A stretch of DNA of 64,000 nucleotides. Origin: Odobenus rosmarus divergens (Eukaryota > Chordata > Mammalia > Carnivora > Odobenidae). Location of the stretch: contig NW_004450582.1 in the NCBI RefSeq assembly GCF_000321225.1, positions 2,396,737 through 2,460,736 on the forward strand. The letters run 5' to 3'. The stretch's first letter is position 1. The number at the start of each line of letters is the position of its first letter. Under the pieces are notes generated by a model, which saw only the letters and a program-made list of their open reading frames with translations, had not been told where the DNA came from and made no database searches. A program made the translations under genes and the position numbers. Of the stretch, positions 43,870-56,700 are shown piece by piece.

Positions 43870-45560
43870 TAACACCTAAACATATTGTGTTAAGACTTCA
43901 GAAAACCAATATGAGAAAATATTAATAACTTAGAGTAAAAAAATCACTTAACTATAAAGGAATAAGAATTAAACTGACATCAGACTTGTCATCAGCAATA
44001 CTGAATGCTAAAATAAACAACAATATCCTCAAAGTTCAGGAGAAAAGTTATTTTTAGCCTAGAATTCTATTGCCAGAAAAACTAGCAATCAACAGGATCA
44101 AAAAATAAAGATATTATTTCTGAGCAAAGACTGAGGAAATGGACCCTTGCTAAAACAATTACATAAAAATACAGTACAGATTCAATACATCAAAAGACCC
44201 TAAGAAATGGGGGAGGAATTCAAATTAGGGAACTCAGATAATGCTCCGAAAGGAAACATCAATGCTCCAAAAAACAAGTAGAACTCATGGGCTGGCTGTT
44301 GAGGATCCATCATCTTTAAAATAAATAGTCTGGAATTAAAATCTCAGATAATTATATGATGGGAGATAGCCAACTTAGGGGCTGTGAAATATGGGGCAAA
44401 AATAAAGAAAACTGTCAGTCTAAAAATAACTTATCAGGTTTCAAACTGGGTAAAGTGACAAAAATATCAGATATGCATTATAAACAAGAGACACACCTTA
44501 TAACAAAATAGCATAGAAAGGTTAAAAAATTTAAAGGATAGAAAATGATACACTAGGGACACCTGGCTGGCTCAGTCGGTTAAGCGACTGCCTTCAGCTC
44601 GGGTCCTGATCTCAGGGTCCTGGGATCGAGTCCTGCATCGGGCTCCCTGCTCAGCGGAGAGTCTGCTTCTCCCTCTCCCTCCACTGCTCCCCCTGCTTGT
44701 GCTCTCTCTCTTGTCAAATGAATAAATAAAATCTTAAAAAAAAAAATGATACACTAAGCAAATGTTAACCAAAAAAGGGTAAGTAATGTATATTAAAAAA
44801 AATTCAAATGGAAGATCAAGTTACTGGACAAAAAAACGTATTTCCTATAGATAAAATTATAACACTTCAAATCACATAAAACAAAACAGATTTAAAAATT
44901 TCAGGAAGAAACTAATAAATCCATAAGAGATAAACATACCTCGTTATAAAATCTACAGAAGAAAATGAAAGTAATATAAACAATGCATGTATTTCTTAAC
45001 AGAAAAATAGAACTGTATATCCAACAAACCGAGAATATTCATTTTTCATGAACACATCCAACATATATTAATACTGACCACATATGTGGTGACAAGGAAA
45101 TAAATTCAAAGACAAAAAAACAAAAACAAAAAAATCACACAAAACCACATCCTCTGGCCATAGATAACAAAGTTAGATGAGCAACAATAAAATAAGAGGA
45201 AAAGGATTGCCTTATAAATTAAAAAAATATGTATTTTGAATTAAGGAGGAAATCAATGGTGAAATAATAACTGAGGAAAAGTGATAGCCTTAAGCTGCAC
45301 ATATTAATAAAAAAAACCCACAAACTCAAAAATGCTACTAAAGGAGGAAAAGTACAAACCCAAAGCAAGGAATTATAATAAAAGAAAAAATTATGAGGGA
45401 AAACTCAATAAAACAGCAAGCAACAATAAAACCAATAGCCAGTTCTTTGGGAAAAAAAAACTATTAAAAAGTGGGAAATACATCAAGGAAAATTGAAAAA
45501 AAAGCATAATAAACAATATTAGAAATAATAAAGACGTAACTACAAATATAAAGCATACAC
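43870..45560 (+). mobile_element. Old L1-type element, 5' and ORF2-start region
   Basis: 'ttcaggagaaaagttatttttagcctagaattctattgccag', 'tttctgagcaaagactgagg' and 'aaaaccaatagccagttctttggg' resemble L1 5' and early ORF2 DNA. Diverged, non-coding, and split by the SINE at 44556. Limits are approximate. Confidence 0.55.
44556..44742 (+). mobile_element. Can-SINE
   Basis: GGGACACCTGGCTGGCTCAGTCGG head, (AAT)n-AATCTTAAA tail. Perfect 14-bp duplication AAAATGATACACTA at 44542-44555 and 44743-44756. Confidence 0.96.
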
Positions 45561-47990
45561 TTGGTTCAAATATTCAAGTATATTTAAGGTTACCAATGGT
45601 ATGTGTGAAAAATACTGAGGGATTTGAACTTATTGCAAACTCAGTAAAATTCAACAGTGCTAGGTGGCTGCCAGAAATGTCAACACAAAGTGAAGCTGCA
45701 GAACAGAAGCACAGAGTCTAAGGAAAGGGAGACGTTTTTTAGTATTACATTTAGTTCTGAGTGGCCCAGATAAAGAGGGACTCTTAAAGAAACAGTAGGA
45801 CAAACAGGATGACCACGCTAAAGAATGACCTAGAACAACATGTTATATGAGGAATAGTTGGGAAAATGGAGGATATTTAGCTTAGAAAACACGGGAATTT
45901 TAATGGCTTTCTTTAGGTAGTGCAGATCTCTTATGTGTGTAAAACAGATACAGATAGAAAAACAGGCAGGCAGACAGACGAGTACAGAAACAAAAACAAT
46001 GAAAGGCCAATTTCTCCTAAAAATCAACAAATACTGATTTGTTCAGTAATTCCTTCAAAAGAAGGAATTAATTGCCTTATGAAATTAGAGACTCTCTGTC
46101 ATTAGAAATGTTGAAGCAGAAACTAGATAATTATCTGTCAGGAATAATAAACAGAAGGCTCCTGTAGAAAGCGTGATGTTACAACTACTTGACCACCTAG
46201 GTCTATTCCACTTTCAAGATTTTGTTATTTGACATTGCTTGCTAATAAATTTTGTTGCCTAAGAGGAACACAAAAACTGAAAACTCAAAATTTATCCCTC
46301 AGATTTTTGGATCATTCATACTCAAACAGTCTCAAAAACTACACATCTTTATCCTCAAGACATTTATCTTTGTCTTACATGATTCCCTTTAGGTTTATTT
46401 GTGTCTATACAAAAACTCCTTTGTGCAACTTTCTCTCCTCTTGCTTTGCTATGACCCCCATTTGAATATTGAATGCTATTTTGGTCTAACTCCTTTCCTC
46501 TTTACCTATTAATAAAACCCCCTCAGTATGTCTCAACTACGTTCCCGATGTAACATTCTCCCTAACAATTATTGGTCTAGATAAGTGTGAAAACTTCCCA
46601 ATTGTTTTAGATATGTGTGTTCTCCACACTAAGAGAAGCATGCCCTTCTCCCAATCCAACCTTTAGTAAATTAATAAAAATTGGTATCTTTCTAGTACCA
46701 ACATTTCTCTAATCCTAGTGAAGTTGCTTACTCAAATGAAACATCCACAAACATATAAATTTTTATACTTCAACAAAACATATATTAGAACAAATAATTT
46801 TCAAAAGCCTAAGCAACATTTTCAAAAGGCAAGAGGAAACAGTTTGTACCCCTGAAACATGAGTGTGGCTTCTATCATGCTCAATCTAGCTGGCCTCTAG
46901 CTTTTAAGTACCCAACCATGTAGTAATAAATGACCAATGGCCTTTCAGAGTCTAGAGAACTGAAAGTCCCATCTAAACTAACACTTCTAAGTTGCAGAAA
47001 GATCCTGCTGTTCAACTTCCAGAAAAGGAAGCGAAGACCAAAGAACTGCCTAATACCTTTCTTCCTCCTCTATTTCTCAAAGCTATCACTATCACCCTTT
47101 GCTTTGTCACCTACCCACACTCATCCCCCAAAATTGTATCAATCAGTAATATATTTTATCACTGGCCATACTCATAATTAGCAGATGCACATATCTGCAC
47201 TTCTTTATAAACATAAATCTTTATACTTTTATAGTATGGTTATATATTCTTTATATTATATACTTCTTTTATTTCAATGAGATAATGGTTTTCTGTATGC
47301 AATTTTTCAAGCATACCAAAAAAAAATAATATAACAAATGTCTGTCACCTTCACCTAACTTAATAAAATACTAAAATTTCTAATATTCATTTTAGTTTTA
47401 GACTTAAGTTCACTTTGTTAAGATGGTGATAAGTTTAAATATGTGGAAATGGAAAGCATAAGGATGGAACTGGAAAACTTGACCATCTTATATGTATAAA
47501 TATACATTATCTAACGTATGTCAGTGAACCATTTGTGAAAACAGAAGCAGTCAGATTTTGATGATGAATTCTAAGTGGTACATTTACTCTAAAACTTTAT
47601 AGTTTAGTAAGGTTACAAAACGTCATTTCTCTGTATGTACCAGTTGGTGTCACTACAACTGAAAACACAGTAACAGGACCATAATGAAAAGAGGTCTAAA
47701 ACTGATTTCTATGTAATATGAACATATTGCATGCATGAGTAATGTTCATATATGAAGCCCACTGTTAGTTCATTTCAATATAAACCTGAGGAAAATTATT
47801 TAAAAAAATCATTTTTTAAAAGAAAAAATCCAAATGTGGTATTCACAATCTCCTGAAAATTTACATTAAACAATCTATCAATCCTGGTATGACTAAAATT
47901 AAAAACAAACAAAAAACCTCCCCAAAGGTGAGAGACAGATATAAGGCCTGAGGGGTCGGGGGGTGGGTGGTGGGGGTGGTCACAAAAAAA
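45561..47990. other. 5' intron sequence, no gene seen
   Basis: About 2.4 kb of intron. The frames at 45830-46465 and 46930-47181 have no recognisable content. A GGGGGTGGGTGGTGGGGGTGG run lies at about 47957-47980. Confidence 0.4.
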
Positions 47991-48008
47991 AGGACCTGAA
48001 TCTCTTAC

Positions 48009-48310
48009 CTGTGGGTAGCTTGATATTGTGGAAAGGACTTCCTCTTCTGTAAACCACTGCAACTTAGTTCATTTGTATAAACAGTTAAAGCTAATGCAGA
48101 CTTCTAGAACAGCCTTCTTGAGCCTAAATTCCTTGCTTGGTTCATATTCATAAAAAAACAGGAATACAGTAGATTGGCTACATATTAAATTTCCTTGCAA
48201 ACAGTGATTCACATCTGTTGTGTAGTTTGTGCAGCAAACAACCCAATAACCACAAAAGCCAAAAAACGTCAGCCAGTACGCCAATGAAGCTCACAGAACA
48301 CACAAAGTAC
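48009..48310 (-). other. Candidate alternative 5' exon of ATF7IP
   Basis: Minus strand: open sequence ends CTACCCACAG|GTAAGAGATT, a near-consensus donor after 48009. A possible acceptor 48 nt upstream (AAGTTGCAG|TGGTTTACAG) would make a 48-nt exon with frame W-F-T-E-E-E-V-L. Two CCAAT-like motifs occur at 48240-48280. Joining it to the coding exon reads into a stop after Q-I-Q-N-G, so it would be untranslated leader. No transcript support was available. Confidence 0.35.
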
Positions 48311-49556
48311 ATCTTCCAAAGGACTGTTGCAAGTGAAGATGCCTAGAATCAGAATGCTTTTGTACTGCTTTCTATTCTGCCAACTATTAGGACTGCAGCA
48401 ACTGTATGCAGTTAAGTACCTCCCACATATTACCCAATAGTATCAATAGGCATAAATCTATAAAAACAGAACTAAAAGCTTCAAAGGCTTATAGCTTCTC
48501 ATTATTCCACATATTGTCAGTTGTGGAGGTCTCAGTACTCTTATTCTAAAGCATCAACTCTGTCCTTTCAGTCCTAAAGGCTGAATTCTTACACATTCCA
48601 AACAGAAAATCCATGACACATATTATTTGCTGCCCTAGCACAGCCAGACTGCAGTTACAGCTAGCTGGCACCAGTAAGAACAATTTACATAAAGCAGTCC
48701 TCATTTCATGACCAAACTAAAGGAAAATACTGCTGAGTAAACCCTCCCCCATTCGTTCCCCAACAGGCACTGACTGGTTTTAGAATATATCTAGTTATCT
48801 ATTTACCAATGATTCAAATCCAGGTAATAAGACAAAATCAATTTATAATTCTTATGTAACTGACATTTTACCCCCACCACACCAAAAATATGTTTAACAC
48901 CCAGAGGTATTCAAAAGCCTTAGTTTTCTGTGACATAGACCAATATATCACATAAATCCAGTAACTGCTATTTTTAACAATCATTAAAAATATAAATTAT
49001 AATTCACATTAGCTAAAAGCTGTCCTCATTGGACTGTACAGCCACCGTTCAAACTTTGTTAATCACTTAAATAGTAAATGATCATTAAACAGATTTGCTC
49101 TTAGAACCACACTGCTTTATGTGTCACCAAATAATAAGACTTAATGCATATTCAAGTAACATTAGTACAATGACTAAGTAATTCAACATATTTACCACTA
49201 GTTAATATTATTAAACTTTTCGATAAGCTCACACATTAAGTTACAAATATCTACACAAGAACGTATTTTGTCAGTGGCACATTCTCATTTAACCTAAATC
49301 ATTCTTGTGCTGTTTTAATTGGCCAGATCTAAGAGTTGAGTCACTGTCTATGAAGTCCTTTGTTTAAATTTTTTTCAATTACTTTATCACCTAATACATA
49401 ATTCTCTCTCTTCACTTCTATTTTTCCATTTATTTTAGTGAGTCTAACTATACTAAATTTCATTTTCAAATAGTCTAGAAACTAGTTTAGTGCCACATAT
49501 TTTATGACAATAAAATGAAAAGTACTTAATATGCTAACCAGGGGTTATCCAAAATA
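48311..49556. other. 5' intron sequence, no gene seen
   Basis: Unassigned, with no CpG cluster and no convincing ORF. Confidence 0.45.
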
Positions 49557-49570
49557 TGTTCCTTATTTTT

Positions 49571-49691
49571 AAAGTAGGCTCCCCATCCAGCATGGAGCCC
49601 AACGTGAGGCTCTAATTCACAACCCCAAGATCAAGACCTGAGCCAAGATCAAGAGTTGGACCCCCAACCGACTGAGCCACCCAGGTGCCCC
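49571..49691 (-). mobile_element. Short old Can-SINE, minus strand
   Basis: Reversed SINEC lacking the CT-rich block, ending GACTGAGCCACCCAGGTGCCCC. TGTTCCTTATTTTT / TGCTCCTTATTTTT duplication. Confidence 0.88.
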
Positions 49692-49726
49692 TGCTCCTTA
49701 TTTTTTAATCTTATTTTCTGTTGTTG

Positions 49727-49914
49727 TTTTTTTTAAATTTTTTACTTATTTTATGAGAGAGAGAGAGCACACAAGCAGGGGCAGCTGCAGAGAGAGAGGG
49801 AGAAGCAGGCTCCCCGCTGAGCAGGGAGCCCAATGCGGGGCTTGATCCCAAGCCACCAGGATCAGGACCTGAGCTGAAGGAAGATGCTTAACCAACTAAG
49901 CCACCTAGGTCCCC
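49727..49914 (-). mobile_element. Can-SINE, minus strand
   Basis: Reversed SINEC with GAGAGAGAGAGCACACAAGCAGG, CCGCTGAGCAGGGAGCCC and terminal CTAAGCCACCTAGGTCCCC. It lies 35 bp from the preceding SINE in the same orientation. Confidence 0.93.
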
Positions 49915-49931
49915 TGTATTTTCAGCTGTTT

Positions 49932-50860
49932 TAAAACATCGTTCTTAAACTACTCCTATTACACAATAAAGACAATGGGGCTCTAAATTAGAGGAAAAAT
50001 AAAGTTATCACACATCAACAGTAATTGGCAGACTTCTAATGTGTGCATAATCCTGTTACCTCGGTTTTCCTTGATAAGCAATAATGGATTTCCTCAAACA
50101 ACTATATATTCTTTTCAGAATCTGTACTCCACCAGCAGCAGCAGCAGGAGGAAAAGAAACAAATCATTCCACATAGTATACACTGTTTAAGTAATATTTG
50201 GCTATTTATCATAACATCTCAGAGTTGGAAATCATCCAAGTATTGTATTCCTTCCAGTTTTAATTTTGTTAGCTGTGTCCGCCCTCTCTCTTCCTACTTT
50301 ATGTATCCAGCTCTTTGAATAAAAGTACTTGAAAATCAGAGGACCTAAAATCATTTAATCCAGCATAAAATAATGTATGTAACAACTATCTGTTAAGCTG
50401 AATAAGTAAAACAACCACCTGACAGTGAATTAATCATAAGAAGCTTAAATTCTCTACAACCTGTTTACTGAAGTGCCAACAATGTTATTAATCTAGCTCA
50501 ATGCTTTGCAAATAATGGTAAAGAGCCAATGTTTTATCTCTAATCCATCAAAGATCAACACTTTTGTAAATTCAACGAAAAAGAATTACTTGGAAAGTGA
50601 AATAAAGAGAAAGCATATAAAATGTATGCGTCAATTATTTTTATTATTTGACCCAACCGACATAAAGTTACTTTATTGGATTGATATAAAAATTTCTAGA
50701 CCCTCTTAATTTCAGTTCTTATCTCATGGAAGACCAGGAATAAACAGACAAACTAATCTGAACTGACCTTGAAATTGATCCACAGACCACATTTTGGTAG
50801 TGTTCACCTAGCCAGGATTCTCAATCCCTTGGGCAATTTAACCTTCTCATATTTAGTATC
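49932..50860. other. 5' intron sequence, no gene seen
   Basis: Contains a (CAG)n-like CACCAGCAGCAGCAGCAGG stretch at about 50130. The 67-codon frames are not convincing. Confidence 0.45.
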
Positions 50861-50874
50861 TATCCTCCTATTTC

Positions 50875-50985
50875 CCCTGCCTCAGTGTAAACTCCTCAAG
50901 GGCAGGGATCTTGTATGCCAGACACTAAAACAGTGCCTGGCAAATAACAGGTACATAATAAATGTTTGCTAAAATTGTTGAATCA
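50875..50985 (+). mobile_element. L2 3' end
   Basis: 'aactcctcaagggcagggatcttgt', 'acagtgcctggcaaataacagg' and 'ataataaatgtttgctaaa' are the L2 terminal pattern. Confidence 0.75.
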
Positions 50986-51244
50986 ATTGATCAATTCACA
51001 ATCCATTTTTGTTTTCACTCTATCATGCTGCCTTAGCACCAGTAAGAATTCTTACTTTGTCCCCTTCAAGCTCGTTAAAGTCTTGCTTTCTGACATTTTT
51101 ACTATAAATCAGCCAGACCCCTAACAACCCCTTACCCTAAAGATCCTTTTCTAAAGTATCCAAGCAGCCCAGATTTCTCCCCAATATCATAATGATTGGG
51201 GGGGGGGGAACAGAAAAAAATTTGTGCCAGAGGGAAACTTATGA

Positions 51245-51670
51245 GGAAAAAGCAACCAATATTTACTAATACTTAATTTGTGTCCCACACTGCACTAAAT
51301 GCTTTATATATACTATGCTTATTTAAATCCCAATTATCAACTCTGTATGGTACACTTTATCCCCATTTTAAAGAAAACTAAAGTCTGAAAATAAGCAACT
51401 AGCTTCTTCCCATAAAAAATAATGCCTAAGACTTACTGAGCACTTACTTACAATAAGCATTATACTTTCAGCATTATATATACAATTCTCATATAAATGT
51501 CTAACTAGTCAGTGAAAGAAAATGAGTTCACCTTGACTGATTCCAAAGTTTGTGTTCTTCCAAATCCAACCACCTCTCTCTTTTAATGGTTGCAGAATGG
51601 CATTAAGAGCTTAAGTAATTTATTCAAACCTATACAATTACTTAATAGCAGTACCAGACAAAAATAATCA
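51245..51670 (+). mobile_element. MIR-type fragments
   Basis: 'tttgtgtcccacactgcactaaatgctttatatat...ccccattttaaagaaaac' and 'taatttattcaaacctatacaattacttaatagcagtacc' follow MIR consensus order, in at least two diverged pieces. Confidence 0.6.
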
Positions 51671-53740
51671 TTTCCTGACTTCTATACTAATAGTTTCCAC
51701 AATGCATGCCATGATACTTCCATGTCAGCAAAGAAAAGCAACAGGTCATACAACTCTCCTGGGTAGTAGCACCTGGTTTACTACAACAAAGGCAGAAGTC
51801 CTTAGGCAGGTGGAAAAGCAACTCCTCAGATACGGTGTTAAACTCCTTTTACATTAAACTCAAAGGATTCACTGAGTCAATAAGCACTGTTTTCATTGTT
51901 TCCATTATTCACACATTAATGACTAAGAACAGACTGCTACAAATTACTAATAGAGAATTCTGTGAAAGTTCTAACTTGAGCGATTAAAAAAAAAAAAATC
52001 CCTTATTTGAACAAACTTTAAGCTTTCTCCCAAATCACTATCTCTTTTGGGAGTGTGAAGAGTTCGGAAAACAGGAGAGTCAGTGTTTCCTGTGCAAGTT
52101 AAATGCTTTTTCAATTTCCACTGAAGTTTCCTCTAACTTAAAGCCATTTTCCAAAAAAGAGTAACATTTCCCTGGAGTTAGCAATGTCATGGTATTACAC
52201 GAATGCTAAGAAGCTGGCTTTCACTCTGGAAAATGTGGAAAATCACATCACATCATGATCATAAACTACCATGTTTCCTGCATCATCAAAGTAGTCTCAA
52301 CATAGTTAAGACAGTGAATGTTATGTAAACAAAAGCAAACTTTTAACAAAAATAAGTTTATAATGGCCTCTAAAATTAGTCTAGTGCCGTTAAGAAAACT
52401 TTCTACTAGAAACTTTCTCATTTTTAGTGCTAAGACTTCTCAACTCAACCAATTTAGACACAAATCTTTTATAAAATGTATTTCATTTTACCTGTTTGGT
52501 AAACTGTGTATCTTGAATATATTTTAACTTTTTCTTATGCAATATCGTCATTAAGAACATCAATATGATAAACAGTGGTATCTTTAACGCTAGCATAACA
52601 TTTAAAGAAAAGAGAAACTATTATCACATTAAAAGACCTCAAGGTATTTGTGTTTCTAATTAGTATTTCTTTAATCTCTTCACTTTCATTCTATTGTCAC
52701 TTTTTGCTGATGTCACTGGATCGCCTTCAATCAGCACCATAGTATTCTAATATAGAGAAATCAGGACAAAGCTGAAGATTAGCAAAGGCACCATATCTTC
52801 TAAAGAATAAATGGTCTTTACATGTGCAGTCTCTCCTACCAAGTAAAGTAGGCTAGACTTTACTTATGCTTACTTTCTTCTAGGTTAGAAGCTATATTCT
52901 AAATATAAAAGGCTGCCAACAATCTGTCAAGTAGGAGAGGGATTTAAAAGGAACAATTTACAGGGTCCCAGCAGGTAATGTAATTAGTAAGACCAGATGT
53001 GAACTATATAGGCCCTATTTGAAGAGGACAGTAGCTACTCCACTGAAGATTATTTTTCTGATACAGAAATACATTCTTAGCACTGCCCATCTTCTATTTT
53101 TCAGAGATGAGACACCCAGATTTTTGTGTAAAATCTGACAGCTTTAACAACTAGAGTAATAGGTCAGTGGCTAAATGATATAGTCTGTTGGCTGCCAATT
53201 TGTGGCTACTGAAAGAAAACTATACTGTTCTTAAGATTCTCATTTGTACTGAAACAGAAAACTCTAGGCCCCGAATTCAAGTCCTCTCTTTAGAGAAATT
53301 ATTTTCTCGCTGTATATTTGGAGGACTCAGTCAGACTAGAATTGAAACATTTCTCCCATTTACTCCCTTAATTCTGTAATACCAACATTTTATATTGGCT
53401 TTACTTAATAAAAATATCTACCATATCCACATACAGCAAAAGGTGGCTAATCTAGGTAACATAATGGGATCAGTAGTACAAACATGAATACTACATATTA
53501 CCAAGTGGATATGGATGTACTACTATCAGTCAGTACTTCTTGCTTCTGAGCATGAGTTATATAAGAAATTTCCCATACTATTTAAATATACCACATTCCT
53601 TAATCCAATCATATTTGATAAAGTACATGACATCTGAGAAACAAAAAAACTGAAAAGCATTCAAATTATTACTGGAAAATCAGCACACAGAATATTTCAT
53701 GGTACTCTTCAGAAACACTATTCTCAGTATATCCTCGCCA
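51671..53740. other. 5' intron sequence, no gene seen
   Basis: About 2 kb without a supported gene. The ORFs at 52318-52527 and 53188-53379 look random. Confidence 0.45.
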
Positions 53741-53749
53741 TATAGATAG

Positions 53750-53845
53750 GAATTTTTTCCCATTTTACAGATGAGGAAACAAGAGTCAGAAAATGGAATG
53801 AGTTGACCAATATAAGAAGAAAGTAGTAAAAACAATTCAAATTTA
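53750..53845 (+). mobile_element. MIR fragment
   Basis: 'cccattttacagatgaggaaac' followed by 'gagttgaccaata' is the MIR core, short and partial. Confidence 0.7.
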
Positions 53846-54021
53846 GGTTTAAACTCTTAGTCAATTTCTTTCACTATCTCAACATTTTCCTTAAAGGCTT
53901 ATGCTTAATGAAATGGCTCAGGAAAAAGGATAAACAAATAGGGAGCACAAAAAGTGACAAAATAATAACATTAACCTTAATTATCCAGCTCCCAGATTTA
54001 TCATGCCTTCAATTATTCAGC

Positions 54022-54465
54022 CTAATAGCTAACCTGAAATTCAGCATGGACAATTTGAAAACTGTCACCAGTCCCAAGAGTAATAATCCCACTGAGGTGC
54101 AGTTTATGCTTATAGTTGCAAAAATGCAACATGGCACTGAAAGAATTAGCAATAATATCCCGAGTAACCACATTGTTGGTGTTTCCCCATGTATAAGTAA
54201 AATCAATGGAGTCACCTTGTAGAGGGTGAAGGTAACTTTTATAATCCACGACAGAAGACAAAAAGAGTGGATCATTAAAATTTCCCCAAGGTCTTACTCT
54301 GAAGATCAACATAAATTGGTTCAATAATTTCAACCTAGCCAATTTTTCTCTAGCAATAAAGAACAAACTGAGTAGCTGGCTTGCACTGTATGAAATATTT
54401 GAATACAGTAAGCTGTTCATACAATGAGAAGCATAAAAATAATAATGATTAAAGGCACAACACAT
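54022..54465 (-). other. 147-codon open frame, unrecognised, exon-like part
   Basis: This is the longest non-ATF7IP frame outside repeats. The part 54046-54298 looks exon-like: tatgttgatcttcag| precedes AGTAAGACCTTGG, and the frame runs to GAATTTCAG|GTTAGC. The translated middle (RPWGNFNDPL...DFTYTWGNT) is not low-complexity, but I recognise no domain. Other frames here are also open, so low stop density by chance is possible. Confidence 0.2.
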
Positions 54466-54479
54466 TCACTTCCTACATC

Positions 54480-55890
54480 ATACTCACTCTAGGGCAAAAC
54501 CTTACTGAAAGGCACAATGGATAAAATCTCTCTCACAACACTGAACTTGTTGTTCTCTTTTGGGGGCAAGCTCATATTATTGGATTACTATAAAGTAATG
54601 TTCAGGTTATCAGAATCCATTATATCGCAAAAAAGAGTCCTAACAACTTCACAAAGTAGTTAGCTAATGAAAGAGAAATAAACATGCTAAAGCTGTTGAT
54701 GAAACTGAACTAGTGATCCCAAATACATTTGAAGCCACTGAATAAATGACCAATGATTAAGTTAAGAAAAAATTATTTTGTTAAAAAAAATTAGAATATA
54801 AATGCAATTTTGTGGCAAGGCAGCAATTTCAAATAACTGTTAAATCATGTAAATATAGATCTTAAACTCCAACTTCATGAAATTAAAAAGGAGCATAAAG
54901 AATTCACATTCTAGAATACGTGTCAAAATGAATTCTACAGTCCCTTACCACCTGAAGTTCTACAACGAAGCAACCTAGATCCTGACACTAATACAAGATT
55001 ATGATTGTGATATATGATCTGGTTTCAAACTTTTGTTTTCATCATAACAGCCTAATTGTTCTCATTTTATTAAATAAGCTTATATTAAGTAAATGTAATA
55101 CTTTTAAATTATAAAGTAAATACAAAACAATAAAATACCATATGTATCCCTTTTAAATACAGGGGTCCTTCATAAGAATTTAATGTGCAAAAGTTGCTGT
55201 TTTCTAAAGTTCAAGACTTACTGTTTTATGTCATATTAGTCAGGGATATATTCATAATACTCTTAACAAAACTGGAGAAATGTACTATACCATTTATAAA
55301 AAAATTTTAGTAAATACAATTTAAACATTAGAGCTTAAAATTTTTGCTATCTGAAATATTATGTGAATAAGAAGTTCATTCTCCTAACTCTCTGGGTCAC
55401 TATGGACTTACCATATCTCAGTAAGTGTTTCAACTTCAGAAGAATGTTAAGAAAGCTTTTTGAAAATTGTGAAACTAAATTTACAAAATCATTGAATTAC
55501 ATTATTTTTAAGTATACCACAGGTTTAAACTAAGACTAAAGTGGACATCAACAATATCAATTAATCAAAACAACTTGAATATTTATTTCAGCTCTGTTGC
55601 ATTAAAATTCATTAGCTAGAAAGAAAAGGGGTATCCAGACCTAGATGTGAACTTGTTTCTAAATTCAAAATCTGAATCTGAAAGACAACTTAAGAAAAAA
55701 ATAATTAGAATAAAAAGTTAGCACCCTTAAAAATGTGAAAGAACTGAATGGCCAAGAGGAGGCAGCATAACGAGAAAGAATTAGAACCCAATACAAAAAA
55801 AAAAATCTAACAGTGTTAAAAAATTTTTTTCTTTCTGTAACTATGACTTATATTCAGAGAATTAACATTCTTCCCAGAAAGCTACCAAAC
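54480..55890. other. 5' intron sequence, no gene seen
   Basis: AT-rich, with no exon, RNA or named repeat. Confidence 0.45.
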
Positions 55891-55899
55891 AACAGCTCC

Positions 55900-55902
<3 letters not shown>

Positions 55903-55931
<29 letters not shown>
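55903..55931 (+). repeat. (CA)n microsatellite
   Basis: About fourteen CA units followed by GAAAAA. Likely polymorphic. Confidence 0.95.
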
Positions 55932-55935
<4 letters not shown>

Positions 55936-56324
55936 AATCTCTTTTCATGCAAAACAAGGCTTATTTATGGCTTCTTTCCAAAAAAAATCTATTCAGTACA
56001 TGTACTGTTTTTGATTTATACCAAAAAATATCAAGCAAACTAAAATATCCAACACAAAAAGAATATTAAGTTAATTAGGGCCAGAAAACACTATTGTAGT
56101 GATCAAATGCTCTGGCAATGACAGAACATAAGATGGTGAGAAATTACAGGAATTTAACCTTTGACCTCACCATCCTATGTACCCTTTCCATAAAAGAAGC
56201 TTAAAGCAAACACTTCAACTTCTTAGCAAGCAAGCTCTAAGTTAACCTTGCTATGTAAACTCAGTAGAATTCAAATATTTTTTTTAATTAAAATGTTCAA
56301 AGATAAAGAGTAATTGGTTCTTAC

Positions 56325-56700
56325 CTCTGGTCCTGGTGCATGTGCCAAGTCTCCTCACTGGCATAGCTGCTGCCTAAGCTGCTACAAAGACTAGGTCAGC
56401 AGCCATTTTGAGACAGCTGCACTGTCTCAGTTGCACTAAAGTGTAATTAAGATGGCTGCAATGTGCACTCAAGAACTCACACAGTGAAAACTCAGCTATG
56501 TATCAAACAAAGCCCCTCCCACTTTGCCAGTCTGCAGGAAACTGAACACAGACAACAGCTAATGCATATACTGCAACAAACAATGCAGCTGCTTAGGACA
56601 CAGAAACCAGAGAAGGCAGCAAGCCAGTTTTGTAACACAATGCCTGTGAATCCGGACTTGCAATACAGACTTTGGGCACATCCAGATCCCAGACAGCCGA
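56325..56700 (-). promoter_or_regulatory. Candidate alternative first exon/promoter with strong donor
   Basis: Minus strand: GGGAGGGGCTTTG (Sp/KLF-like) near 56510, then a 63-bp hairpin-rich element, then TCAAAATGGCTGCTGACC with ATG at 56407. It ends CACCAGGACCAGAG|GTAAGAACC, an excellent donor after 56325. The frame from that ATG closes after about nine codons. On the plus strand the same element holds AAGATGGCTGCAATG, so it could be bidirectional. It shares the YY1-like ATGGCTGC start with the modules at 25-35 kb. No CpG island is evident. Confidence 0.4.
56398..56460. repeat. Nested inverted repeats with two YY1-like sites
   Basis: Outer arms GCAGCCAT / ATGGCTGC enclose two hairpins, GAGACAG-CTGCA-CTGTCTC and TTGCACT-AA-AGTGTAA. 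All arms are visible in the sequence. Confidence 0.7.
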
